A stretch of 5,929 nt of DNA from Methylotenera sp. UBA6020 (GTDB lineage: Bacteria; Pseudomonadota; Gammaproteobacteria; Burkholderiales; Methylophilaceae), in the NCBI GenBank assembly GCA_002429455.1, contig DIZU01000156.1, positions 1-5,929 of the forward strand, in the 5' to 3' direction. The translations under genes and the position numbers were made by a program. Below the pieces are notes generated by a model. The model did no database searches. It was given only the letters and a program-made list of their open reading frames with translations, and was not told the DNA's origin. This document shows positions 1-5,929 of the stretch, one piece after another (position 1 is the first letter of the stretch; each line of letters opens with the position of its first letter).

Positions 1-6
1 AAATAC

Positions 7-38
7 AAAACGCCCGATGCAGTGCATCAGGCGTTTTT
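7..38. terminator. Probable bidirectional intrinsic terminator downstream of pmbA
   Basis: Positions 7-14 (AAAACGCC) pair with 30-37. One C/A mismatch (15/29) follows, then GATGC (16-20) pairs with GCATC (24-28) around a 3-base loop. The outer arms are A-rich on the left and T-rich on the right, so either strand gives a GC stem ending in a U run: GCGTTTTT on plus, GGGCGTTTTG on minus. It lies about 85 bp beyond the pmbA stop. It could end pmbA transcription on the minus strand, a plus-strand gene entering from the left, or both. The hairpin is seen directly; the bidirectional role is inferred. Confidence 0.8.
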
Positions 39-45
39 AAATCAA

Positions 46-81
46 CCTAAAACAGGTGAGTAACTGTCAACCTATTTTAGG
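46..81. repeat. Imperfect 12-bp inverted repeat, possibly part of an IS end
   Basis: CCTAAAACAGGT (46-57) is the reverse complement of ACCTATTTTAGG (70-81) except for one C/A mismatch (53/74), with a 12-base spacer. No T run follows immediately on either strand, so it is not a typical terminator. Read on the minus strand from position 89, the sequence starts TGTCCCGTCC and continues through the palindrome to TTGACAG. This resembles the TG-starting ends of IS3/IS481-type elements. Only the palindrome is certain; the IS reading is a guess from memory, because no transposase lies in the window. A protein-binding site or mRNA 3'-end stabiliser for pmbA is an alternative. Confidence 0.6.
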
Positions 82-121
82 ACGGGACACTAATTACAAC
101 AACTACATTTAACTGGCAGAG

Positions 122-1462
122 TTAATCCGAAGCAACAGTCATACGCTCTATCAGAATTGAGCCCACTTGTTTCGAACCTTGCACGAGTACATCATTACCA
201 ATCGCAACAATCATTTTTAGCATATCGGCCATATTGCTGGCGATGGTAATCTCTTCCACGGGGTGAACAATGACGCCATTTTCAACCCAAAAGCCAGCGG
301 CACCTCTCGAGTAATCGCCCGTGACCATATTCAGGCTATTGCCAAGCAATTCCGTCACCAGCAAGCCCGTGTCCATTTGCTTCAATAGCCCGGCAAAATC
401 AAGGGCGCCAGATTGCACGATCAAATTATGATTACCACCAGCATTACCAGTAGTTTGCATCCCCAATTTTCGTGCGGAATAACTGCCAAGCATGTAGCCC
501 TGCAACACACCATCTTTGACTAGCTGACGTGGGCTTGTTGCCACGCCCTCATTATCAAATGGGCAACTCGCCAAACCCTTTTTAAGATGTGGCTCTTCGT
601 AGATATTCAATAATGAACTAGCCACCTGTTTACCCAAACTATCTAACAGAAACGATGACTTACGGTATAAGTTGCCACCTGAAATTGCACTAATGAGCGA
701 TGAAATCAGGCTACTCGCTAACGGTGCTTCAAATAACACAGGCACCTGGCAGGTTTTAATTTTTTGCGCATTCAAGCGCCGCACTGTACGCGTTCCAGCA
801 ATTGCTCCAATCGCAACCGCAGTTTGCAAATCCTCAGCGGCACGTGCCGTGCTATACCAGTAATCTCGCTGCATATTGGCGTCAGATTCAGCAATAACCG
901 AACAACTAATACCATGTCGTGAGCTAGGATAACCACCAGTAAAACCATGACTATTGCTATAGGCAAAATATCCGGTGCTGGTTGAAACGCTGGCGCCTTC
1001 AGAGTTGGTAATGCGCTCATCTACATTTAAGGCGGCCGCTTCACACTCCTTTGCTAAGGCAATCGCTCCATCGACCGAAATTCCCCAGGGGTGATGCAAA
1101 TCTAGATCCTGAATATCCGTGGCCATTAAAGCTGCATCTGCCAAACCGCAAAACTCATCTTTTGCTGTGTATTTAGCAATATTACAAGCAGCTGCAACGG
1201 TATCTTTTAGCGCTTGCAGGCTTAAATCAGAGGTGCTGGCATGGCCTTTTTGCTGCCCAAAATATACGGTGACAGACATACCTTTATCACGGTTATATTC
1301 TATGTTTTCCGTTTCGCCCATACGCACTGAAACGTTTTGCCCAATACTTAAACTAAGCTCCGCTTCCGCTGCGCTTGCGCCATGCGTTTTTGCTACTTTA
1401 AGTACATCCTCAGACATCTGTTTGATTTCATCTAACGAATAACTAAACCCTGAATCTGCCAT
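122..1462 (-). CDS. pmbA: Metalloprotease TldD/E complex subunit PmbA (TldE)
   Basis: This is a TldD/TldE (PmbA) family protein of 446 aa, close to the 450 aa of E. coli PmbA. In characterised bacteria, TldE pairs with TldD as a cytosolic heterodimeric protease that trims the microcin B17 leader and degrades CcdA antitoxin. TldE does not carry the zinc site; I see no HExxxH here, as expected. Family landmarks are SGGNLYRKSSFLLDSLG at about residues 260-276, the YMLGSYSARKLG...TGNAGG stretch near 320-340, and GDYSRGAAGFWVENG near 380-395. The C-terminus is ILIERMTVA. The frame also opens at TTG (1483) and GTG (1480), but ATG at 1462 fits the family N-terminus better and has a weak AAAGAG just upstream. 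The gene is divergent from darP, the same arrangement as in E. coli. No tldD is in the window. Confidence 0.95.
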   Translation of the reverse strand: MADSGFSYSLDEIKQMSEDVLKVAKTHGASAAEAELSLSIGQNVSVRMGETENIEYNRDKGMSVTVYFGQQKGHASTSDLSLQALKDTVAAACNIAKYTAKDEFCGLADAALMATDIQDLDLHHPWGISVDGAIALAKECEAAALNVDERITNSEGASVSTSTGYFAYSNSHGFTGGYPSSRHGISCSVIAESDANMQRDYWYSTARAAEDLQTAVAIGAIAGTRTVRRLNAQKIKTCQVPVLFEAPLASSLISSLISAISGGNLYRKSSFLLDSLGKQVASSLLNIYEEPHLKKGLASCPFDNEGVATSPRQLVKDGVLQGYMLGSYSARKLGMQTTGNAGGNHNLIVQSGALDFAGLLKQMDTGLLVTELLGNSLNMVTGDYSRGAAGFWVENGVIVHPVEEITIASNMADMLKMIVAIGNDVLVQGSKQVGSILIERMTVASD

Positions 1463-1483
1463 AACTCTTTCATCTCTCACCAA

Positions 1484-1506
1484 GTGCGCTAAACGTGTGC
1501 GCTAAA
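1484..1506. repeat. Tandem 10-bp direct repeat in the pmbA-darP divergent spacer
   Basis: GTGCGCTAAA occurs exactly at 1484-1493 and again at 1497-1506, a 13-bp period with CGT between the copies. It fills much of the 64-bp spacer between the pmbA start (1462) and the darP start (1527). It lies just upstream of a plus-strand -10-like element and just downstream of a minus-strand one, so it is placed where an operator shared by both genes could act. The repeat is seen directly; a regulatory role is inferred and could be chance. Confidence 0.5.
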
Positions 1507-1512
1507 AACTGC

Positions 1513-1519
1513 TATCATA
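1513..1519. promoter_or_regulatory. Candidate -10 element(s) for darP and pmbA
   Basis: TATCAT (1513-1518) reads as a -10-like hexamer toward darP, and the complementary strand of 1519-1514 reads TATGAT toward pmbA. Neither has a convincing -35 at standard spacing. If the plus-strand element is used, transcription would start about 2-4 bases before the darP ATG, giving an almost leaderless mRNA. That would agree with the lack of a Shine-Dalgarno sequence there. This is weak evidence, based on hexamer matches only. Confidence 0.3.
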
Positions 1520-1526
1520 CCGCAGC

Positions 1527-2120
1527 ATGAAACCTAAAAAGACAATTACAGATATTGAATTCGATAAGGAAGCCAATTTGGACGCTGATTTACCCATCAG
1601 CAAAACCAAACTGAAGGCCGAAGCGGATGCGCAGCAAGAACTTGGTGTGAGGTTATCTGATCTACCCAAAGATAAACTGCTTAAGTTAAACCTGCCAGAG
1701 GCGTTACTTACTGCCGTGCTCGACACTAAAAAGATTACTGCCAATGGCGCCATTAGACGTCATCGCCAATATTTGGGTAGGTTGATGCGCGAAATCGATA
1801 CCGCGCCTATTCTGGAGCAACTATCACGCTGGGATGGCAAACATACCGCCGAAAACGCCTATTTTCATGGCTTAGAGCGTTGGCGTGACCGTATGATCGC
1901 CGACAGTAATGTATTGTCAGAATTTATTGCACTGTATCCAAACACTGACATCCAGCAATTGCGCACCTTGATACGTAACGCGCAAAAAGAGTTAGCCGCA
2001 AATAAACCGCCAAAAAGTAGCCGCGAGATTTTCAAGCTACTGCGTGAGGTTACGCAAGCCGCGCAGCAAAATAGTGACGACGACTCAAGCCATGCGCCAA
2101 CTGACGAGTTAGACGATTAA
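1527..2120 (+). CDS. darP: Ribosome biogenesis factor DarP (YjgA, DUF615)
   Basis: This is a 197-aa DUF615/YjgA protein; E. coli YjgA is 183 aa. The family, renamed DarP, binds late 50S ribosomal precursors and helps mature the peptidyl-transferase centre. The family core starts at DLPKDKLLKLNLPEAL (about residues 46-61). It continues with the basic IRRHRQYLGRLMREID (about 76-91) and HGLERWRDRMIAD (about 113-125), all strongly conserved as I recall the family. The N-terminal 40 residues are charged and probably disordered, and the tail is acidic (NSDDDSS...DELDD). ATG 1527 is the only usable start: the frame has a TAA at 1503-1505 and no ATG, GTG or TTG between. No Shine-Dalgarno sequence precedes it. 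The divergent pmbA neighbour matches the E. coli arrangement and supports the assignment. Confidence 0.93.
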   Translation: MKPKKTITDIEFDKEANLDADLPISKTKLKAEADAQQELGVRLSDLPKDKLLKLNLPEALLTAVLDTKKITANGAIRRHRQYLGRLMREIDTAPILEQLSRWDGKHTAENAYFHGLERWRDRMIADSNVLSEFIALYPNTDIQQLRTLIRNAQKELAANKPPKSSREIFKLLREVTQAAQQNSDDDSSHAPTDELDD

Positions 2121-2191
2121 CGCTAGACCAGAGCTGCAAGATACCGAATTTTAGTCACGCTTTACAAGTTAAGCTTACCAGCGAACAAATA

Positions 2192-3427
2192 ATGGAACAC
2201 TCCCCCGCTATCCTCCACGCCAAAGAACTGTTGTTTTTACTCGGCATTATTTTAGGTGTAGGCACACTTACGGGCTTTATCGCACGGCTATTAAAAGTGC
2301 CGGATGTTGTCATGTTTTTACTGGCGGGCATGGCACTGGGCGGTGCAGGGCTTGGCGTAGTCAACGTAAAAGTAGATTCCACGTTGAACCAATTATTGCT
2401 GATTTTTGGCTCATGCTATATTTTGTTTGATGGCGGAGCGAGTGTGCGCTTAAATGTACTTAAAAGCGTGTGGCCCACTTTACTGACTCTTGCCACCGTT
2501 GGCGTACTCATTAGCGCGGTGATTACCGCAGTTGCCGCCCAATATTTACTCCACCTACCCTTTATCTTCGCTCTATTATTGGGCGCGGTCATTGCCTCTA
2601 CCGACCCGGCCACCTTAGTGCCGGTATTCCGGCAAGTAAAAGTGCGTGCCAAAGTGGCGCAAACGGTCATGAGTGAATCGGCGTTTAACGATGCTATGGG
2701 AGCAATTTTAACTTTTGCGGTATTAGCTGTGGCCGTTTCAGGCGGTGACTTCTCTATCAGCAAAAATTTAATCTCACTATTGCAGCAATCTTTACTGGGC
2801 TTAATCGGCGGCGCCATATTGGGCTATTTAGCAGCCTTGCTGATTGCGCACGATAAATACAGTTTTCTGGCTGAATATGCCCCGGTTGTGACCATTATGT
2901 CAGTGGCTGCGGCGTACTTAAGCGTAGATAGTCTAAATGCCAGCGGCTTTATGGCGGTGTTTGTATTTGGCATGGTGTTAGGCAATAAAGATTTACTAGG
3001 TTTTAAGATGAGCGATTCTGAAGAAATTAAACTAGAAGACTTCATCCTCACCACCTCCCTCATCATGCGCATTTTTATTTTTGTATTGCTAGGCTCACAG
3101 GTCAACTTTGCTTTGCTACAGCAATATTTCTGGGGGGCTTTAGGCGTGGTACTGGCATTTATGCTGATCGGACGGCCTGCGGTGGTATTTGCCTGCGCAC
3201 TACCGGATCGGCGCGCTCAATGGTCGTTTAAAGAGCTGTTGTTTATGTGCTGGACACGTGAAACAGGCGTAATTCCCGGGGCGCTGGCGGGCATGTTAGT
3301 TGGCATGAAGGTGCCGTATAGCGATGTAATTGCCTCAGTGACTTTTATGGCGATTTTACTGACTATTTTATTACAAGCCACCACCACTGAGTGGCTTGCA
3401 CGTAGGCTGGATTTGCTGGAAAACTAA
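2192..3427 (+). CDS. Cation/proton antiporter, CPA1 (NhaP-like) family
   Basis: This is a 411-aa polytopic inner-membrane protein with roughly a dozen hydrophobic segments, the size of a CPA1 membrane domain. It should exchange Na+ or K+ for H+; the ion cannot be read from sequence. Visible signatures are STDPA (residues 136-140), matching the unwound-helix TDP motif. ESAFNDAMG (162-170) has the Asn166-Asp167 pair typical of electroneutral CPA1 exchangers. A late W-T-R-E-T-G-V-I-P-G-A-L segment (354-365) carries the Arg usually found in that helix. The chain stops soon after the last membrane segment, so it has no cytosolic TrkA/RCK regulatory domain, unlike E. coli NhaP2. ATG 2192 is the first ATG. 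The frame is open further upstream but offers no start codon near, and there is no clear Shine-Dalgarno sequence. It follows darP by 71 bp on the same strand with no terminator seen, so read-through is possible. Confidence 0.9.
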   Translation: MEHSPAILHAKELLFLLGIILGVGTLTGFIARLLKVPDVVMFLLAGMALGGAGLGVVNVKVDSTLNQLLLIFGSCYILFDGGASVRLNVLKSVWPTLLTLATVGVLISAVITAVAAQYLLHLPFIFALLLGAVIASTDPATLVPVFRQVKVRAKVAQTVMSESAFNDAMGAILTFAVLAVAVSGGDFSISKNLISLLQQSLLGLIGGAILGYLAALLIAHDKYSFLAEYAPVVTIMSVAAAYLSVDSLNASGFMAVFVFGMVLGNKDLLGFKMSDSEEIKLEDFILTTSLIMRIFIFVLLGSQVNFALLQQYFWGALGVVLAFMLIGRPAVVFACALPDRRAQWSFKELLFMCWTRETGVIPGALAGMLVGMKVPYSDVIASVTFMAILLTILLQATTTEWLARRLDLLEN

Positions 3428-3445
3428 CAATCAGCCAAGCTAAAT

Positions 3446-4288
3446 TTATTGGCGTGCATTCAATGCCACTAAGGTTTTAACCTCGGCGTCATCATGTTGC
3501 AACTCAATAGCTACGGTTTGGCCGGCATAGCGCTTCACAGCCGCAAATAAATCATCAGGCTGCACCATATCGACATCACCAATTTTCAGCAATGTATCGC
3601 CTTTCACAATATTCGCTTTGGCGGCTGGTGACGCTTTAATCACAGCGATAATTTTTAAGCCTTTTTCTTCGCTAAAGTTGGCTACGTCAGCATCTTCGAC
3701 ACTCGACCTTTTAATGAGCTTAATCACATGCACACCGAGTAACGGCATCGGCAGCTTTGCCCAATAACTCGCGTAATAGTGGTACTGCGTGGGTTCGCTC
3801 ACCAAATCTTTAGGATCAACTTCGTGGTTTGTTTTGGCCGCTTCCTTAATAAATTGTAGTTTGCTGCCAGGCGTTTTAGCTGAGCCATATTTGCTATACA
3901 CCAGCACAGTATCGGCTTTAATGGCCTTCGCATGTTGCAATGCCAACTCCGTCGGCACATTCACGGCATCAAACCCGGACGAACCCATCATGTCGTAACC
4001 GTTCTCCAGCATGCTAATGTTGTCATCGTCCTTATGATTACTTACAAATATTTTGGTATCTGGATTAGCCTCTACTGATTTAAGATGACTGTTATTCTGC
4101 TCTTTATAATTTTCTGCATATAGATTCAACTCCGCGGCATGTGGCTGAGTCACCAGTAACAATGCACCAAAAGTAAATAAACTCAGCAGCATAAATCCCG
4201 CCATGATCTTTTTATCAGCTTTTTGATTGGCGATGACTTCTGCAGTAACTGGTGCTTTTGTCATTGAATAGTGAGTGCTAGATGTCAT
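3446..4288 (-). CDS. Membrane-anchored or exported PDZ-domain protein, function unknown
   Basis: This is a 280-aa protein I cannot name. Residues 27-48 are one hydrophobic segment after a 26-residue polar N-terminus. It could be an anchor or an uncleaved signal, and no lipobox Cys is present. Residues about 77-178 form an unassigned region with ENGYDMMGSSGFDA (95-108), ALQHAKAIKADTVLVYSKY (116-134) and YHYYASYWAK (169-178). Residues about 205-278 are a PDZ domain of the bacterial HtrA/DegS type (GLKIIAVIKASPAAKA...KGDTLLKIGD), but no protease domain is present. The soluble part is probably periplasmic. The frame stays open upstream to 4645, but that part is antisense to mog. ATG 4288 is chosen because AAAGGA (4301-4296) sits 7 bases before it; ATG 4264 is the alternative. 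The gene is convergent with the antiporter (18-bp gap) and divergent from mog. Confidence 0.8.
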   Translation of the reverse strand: MTSSTHYSMTKAPVTAEVIANQKADKKIMAGFMLLSLFTFGALLLVTQPHAAELNLYAENYKEQNNSHLKSVEANPDTKIFVSNHKDDDNISMLENGYDMMGSSGFDAVNVPTELALQHAKAIKADTVLVYSKYGSAKTPGSKLQFIKEAAKTNHEVDPKDLVSEPTQYHYYASYWAKLPMPLLGVHVIKLIKRSSVEDADVANFSEEKGLKIIAVIKASPAAKANIVKGDTLLKIGDVDMVQPDDLFAAVKRYAGQTVAIELQHDDAEVKTLVALNARQ

Positions 4289-4295
4289 GAAAAAG

Positions 4296-4301
4296 TCCTT
4301 T
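4296..4301 (-). promoter_or_regulatory. Shine-Dalgarno deciding the PDZ-protein start
   Basis: On the minus strand AAAGGA is followed by CTTTTTC and ATG, giving 7-base spacing. It is the only strong ribosome-binding site in the window. It selects ATG 4288 over both the longer open frame that runs into mog antisense and the internal ATG at 4264. Confidence 0.75.
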
Positions 4302-4312
4302 ATGGTTGGTAA

Positions 4313-4321
4313 TGGTATGAT
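4313..4321 (+). promoter_or_regulatory. Candidate extended -10 promoter for mog
   Basis: TGGTATGAT is an extended -10 element (TG, one base, then TATGAT at 4316-4321). It would start transcription near 4328 and leave a short leader of about 25 bases before the mog ATG. There is no good -35, which extended -10 promoters can do without. Judged from motif match only. Confidence 0.4.
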
Positions 4322-4348
4322 TAAGTCTTGACCCAATGTATGCGACAA
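4320..4348 (-). promoter_or_regulatory. Candidate sigma70-type promoter for the PDZ gene
   Basis: On the minus strand TTGTCG (4348-4343) and CTTAAT (4325-4320) are 17 bases apart. Each matches the consensus at four of six positions. Transcription would start near 4313, with a leader of about 25 bases containing the AAAGGA site. The -10 overlaps the candidate mog -10, so the two promoters could compete for polymerase. The weak -10 keeps confidence low. Confidence 0.3.
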
Positions 4349-4352
4349 ACGA

Positions 4353-4958
4353 ATGACAAAAGAATTCATTAAAATTGGTTTAGTGTCTATTAGTGACCGT
4401 GCCAGCAGCGGCGTATATGAAGACCAAGGTCTGCCAACACTGAAAAACTGGCTTAACCACGCACTCATTACGCCATCACAAATTGTTGCGCGATTGATTG
4501 CAGACGAACAAACCGAGATTGAATCCACGCTCATAGATTTGGTGGATTTTGAAGGCTGCCATTTGATACTAACCACCGGCGGCACAGGTCCAGCCTTGCG
4601 TGATGTCACGCCTGAAGCCACGCTGGCAATAGCGGAAAAGTCCATGCCGGGCTTTGGCGAACAAATGCGTCAAATTAGCTTGAATTTTGTGCCTACGGCC
4701 ATTTTATCTAGGCAAGTCGCGGTGATACGTAAGCAATGTTTAATCATCAACTTGCCGGGCCAGCCAAAAGCGATTGCACAAACACTTGAAGGCCTAAAAG
4801 ACGAAACGGGTGCAGTTAAAGTGCATGGTATATTTGCCGCTGTACCGTATTGTTTGGATTTATTGGCTACCGCCGAAAAGCCCATGCCTTATCTTGAAAC
4901 CAATGAAGCTATCGTCAATGCCTTTAGACCCAAGTCTGCCCTCAAAACCAATACTTAA
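4353..4958 (+). CDS. mog: Molybdopterin adenylyltransferase Mog
   Basis: This is a 201-aa MogA/MoaB-fold protein (E. coli Mog 195 aa). In molybdenum-cofactor synthesis, Mog adenylylates molybdopterin using ATP, before MoeA inserts molybdate; it acts in the cytosol. The sequence follows E. coli Mog closely, as I recall it, over its length. It has IGLVSISDRASSGVYEDQG at the N-terminus and TTGGTGPALRDVTPEAT at 74-90. PGFGEQMRQIS, VPTAILSRQ, NLPGQPKAI and HGIFAAVPYC follow, then the C-terminal NAFRPKSA. Asp51 (in ADEQ) and Asp84 (in RDVTP) appear to be the counterparts of the E. coli catalytic aspartates 49 and 82. The frame has a TGA at 4329-4331, making ATG 4353 the first start. No clear Shine-Dalgarno sequence is present. 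thiL follows after 53 bp. Confidence 0.96.
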   Translation: MTKEFIKIGLVSISDRASSGVYEDQGLPTLKNWLNHALITPSQIVARLIADEQTEIESTLIDLVDFEGCHLILTTGGTGPALRDVTPEATLAIAEKSMPGFGEQMRQISLNFVPTAILSRQVAVIRKQCLIINLPGQPKAIAQTLEGLKDETGAVKVHGIFAAVPYCLDLLATAEKPMPYLETNEAIVNAFRPKSALKTNT

Positions 4959-5011
4959 AAATCGGCACCTAAACTTGGCTTACCTTAAACTTACTTTAAC
5001 TTAAAACGCGC
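4959..5011. other. AT-rich mog-thiL spacer with a short repeat
   Basis: The 53-bp spacer contains CTTAAACTTA (4984-4993) and the near-copy CTTTAACTTA (4994-5003) directly in tandem. They also create an inverted TTAAA-CTTAC-TTTAA (4985-4999). There is no terminator-like GC stem and no Shine-Dalgarno sequence before thiL. A TTGGCT (4975-4980) could act as a -35, but no good -10 follows. Read-through from mog into thiL is the simplest reading. Confidence 0.4.
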
Positions 5012-5929
5012 ATGTCAGAATTTGATTTAATTCGCCAGCACTTCACTCGTAGCACGCGTCACACCAATTTGAGTGTGGGTGATGATGCGGCTTTAATTTC
5101 CGTGACAGCAGGCATGGAGCTCGCTATTTCAGCAGATATGCTGGTAGCAGGCACTCACTTTTTTGCAGATGCGGATCCTTACCTACTCGGCTGGAAGTCG
5201 CTCGCGGTCAATGTGTCGGACATGGCAGCCATGGGCGCTAACCCTAAGTGGGCGACGCTTGCAATTGCACTGCCACATAACGACGCAGCATGGCTCAGCC
5301 AGTTCGCTAGTGGTTTTTTTACTTGCGCTGAAGCATTTCATGTCGATTTAATTGGCGGAGACACCACGCGCGGACCGTTAACCATTAGTGTACAAATCAT
5401 GGGCGAAGTAGCCAAAGGCCAAGCCATTAGACGTAGTGGCGCCAAGGTGGGTGATGAAATTTGGGTATCAGGGCATTTGGGTGATGCAGCACTGGCATTG
5501 GCGCACATGCAAGCTAAAGTAACGCTGCCAAATGTGACATTTGTGAACTGCGCAAAAGCATTACACGCCCCGCAACCAAGAGTAGCTTTGGGTTTAGCCT
5601 TGCGCGGGTTGGCTAATAGTGCAATTGATATTTCAGATGGATTATTAGCCGATTTAGGACATATTCTGGAATCTTCGCATGTAGGCGCTACCCTACAATT
5701 AAGCAACATCCCACACTCTCAGTATGCAGAGTTGCGAGACAAAAGCCACTTAAAAATGGTATTAGCGGGCGGCGATGATTATGAGCTATGCTTTACCGCG
5801 CCGGCTGAACACCATGCTGAAATAGCCACGTTAAGTAAAACGCTTAATTTGGCCTTAAGCCCTATCGGGCGGATTACTAGCGGCACGGGTTTAATTGTGC
5901 ACGGCGTTGATGATGAAATTTTAGATTTT
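5012..5929 (+). CDS. thiL: Thiamine-monophosphate kinase ThiL (3' end outside window)
   Basis: The reading frame is open from ATG 5012 to the window edge: 306 codons without a stop. E. coli ThiL is 325 aa, so probably only the last few residues are missing. ThiL phosphorylates thiamine monophosphate with ATP to make the active cofactor thiamine diphosphate. It belongs to the PurM/AIR-synthase-like fold. Signatures in order are VGDDAA (22-27), ISADMLVAGTHF (39-50), LAVNVSDMAAMGANP (64-78), DLIGGDTTRGP (112-122), IDISDGLLADLG (205-216) and AGGDDYELCF (252-261). These Asp-rich motifs are the metal and nucleotide ligands of the family, and all are intact. A TAA at 4997-4999 in frame makes ATG 5012 the only start. 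The gene lies 53 bp after mog on the same strand. Confidence 0.96.
   Translation, partial: MSEFDLIRQHFTRSTRHTNLSVGDDAALISVTAGMELAISADMLVAGTHFFADADPYLLGWKSLAVNVSDMAAMGANPKWATLAIALPHNDAAWLSQFASGFFTCAEAFHVDLIGGDTTRGPLTISVQIMGEVAKGQAIRRSGAKVGDEIWVSGHLGDAALALAHMQAKVTLPNVTFVNCAKALHAPQPRVALGLALRGLANSAIDISDGLLADLGHILESSHVGATLQLSNIPHSQYAELRDKSHLKMVLAGGDDYELCFTAPAEHHAEIATLSKTLNLALSPIGRITSGTGLIVHGVDDEILDF

Noticed and set aside
772..1442. Open frames of 82 codons (minus) and 107 codons (plus) overlapping pmbA
   Set aside because: They overlap strongly conserved pmbA sequence, and their translations look like frame shadows.
1463..1483. Upstream TTG (1483) and GTG (1480) starts for pmbA
   Set aside because: They would add only six or seven non-conserved residues, and no ribosome-binding site precedes them; ATG 1462 fits the family N-terminus.
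2416..3105. Two minus-strand open frames (133 and 93 codons) inside the antiporter gene
   Set aside because: They are antisense to the conserved transporter, have low-complexity Thr/Ser-rich translations and no ribosome-binding site.
3434..3453. Possible terminator between the convergent antiporter and PDZ genes
   Set aside because: GCCAA/TTGGC gives only a 5-bp stem with a 10-base loop and no T tract on either side, so it is too weak to call.
4289..4645. N-terminal 119-codon extension of the PDZ-protein frame
   Set aside because: It is antisense to the well-conserved mog 5' half, does not resemble a secretory N-terminus, and a good Shine-Dalgarno sequence places the start at 4288.
5338..5709. 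123-codon minus-strand open frame inside thiL
   Set aside because: It is a Cys- and Ala-rich shadow of the conserved thiL coding sequence with no recognisable domain.

Overview
The window is a compact, housekeeping-dominated stretch of a Gram-negative chromosome of moderate GC, estimated by eye in the mid-40s percent. The proteins look proteobacterial. PmbA/TldE beside a divergent DarP/YjgA copies an arrangement known from Escherichia coli, and the Mog protein is very close to the enterobacterial type. A betaproteobacterium, perhaps of the Methylophilaceae type, would fit, but that assignment is inference.

Left edge (1-121): no gene. It holds a strong, probably bidirectional terminator hairpin and then a second, longer imperfect palindrome that lacks a T tract. 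The outer edge of that palindrome resembles an insertion-sequence end. Next comes pmbA on the minus strand, and a 64-bp divergent spacer carrying a 10-bp direct repeat. darP and a CPA1-type cation/proton antiporter follow on the plus strand.

Middle: the antiporter converges, with an 18-bp gap, on a minus-strand gene for a 280-residue membrane-anchored or exported protein. It has a C-terminal PDZ domain and a central region I cannot assign to a named family. This gene shares a 64-bp divergent promoter region with mog.

Right: mog (molybdopterin adenylyltransferase) is followed after 53 bp by thiL (thiamine-monophosphate kinase), which runs off the right end of the window. The two cofactor-biosynthesis genes may be co-transcribed.

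I see no defence system, CRISPR array, tRNA or rRNA, and no convincing exotic system. The least ordinary items are the left-edge palindrome or possible IS end, the unnamed PDZ protein, and the repeat in the pmbA-darP spacer. All four plus-strand genes lack a recognisable Shine-Dalgarno sequence, whereas the PDZ gene has a good one.
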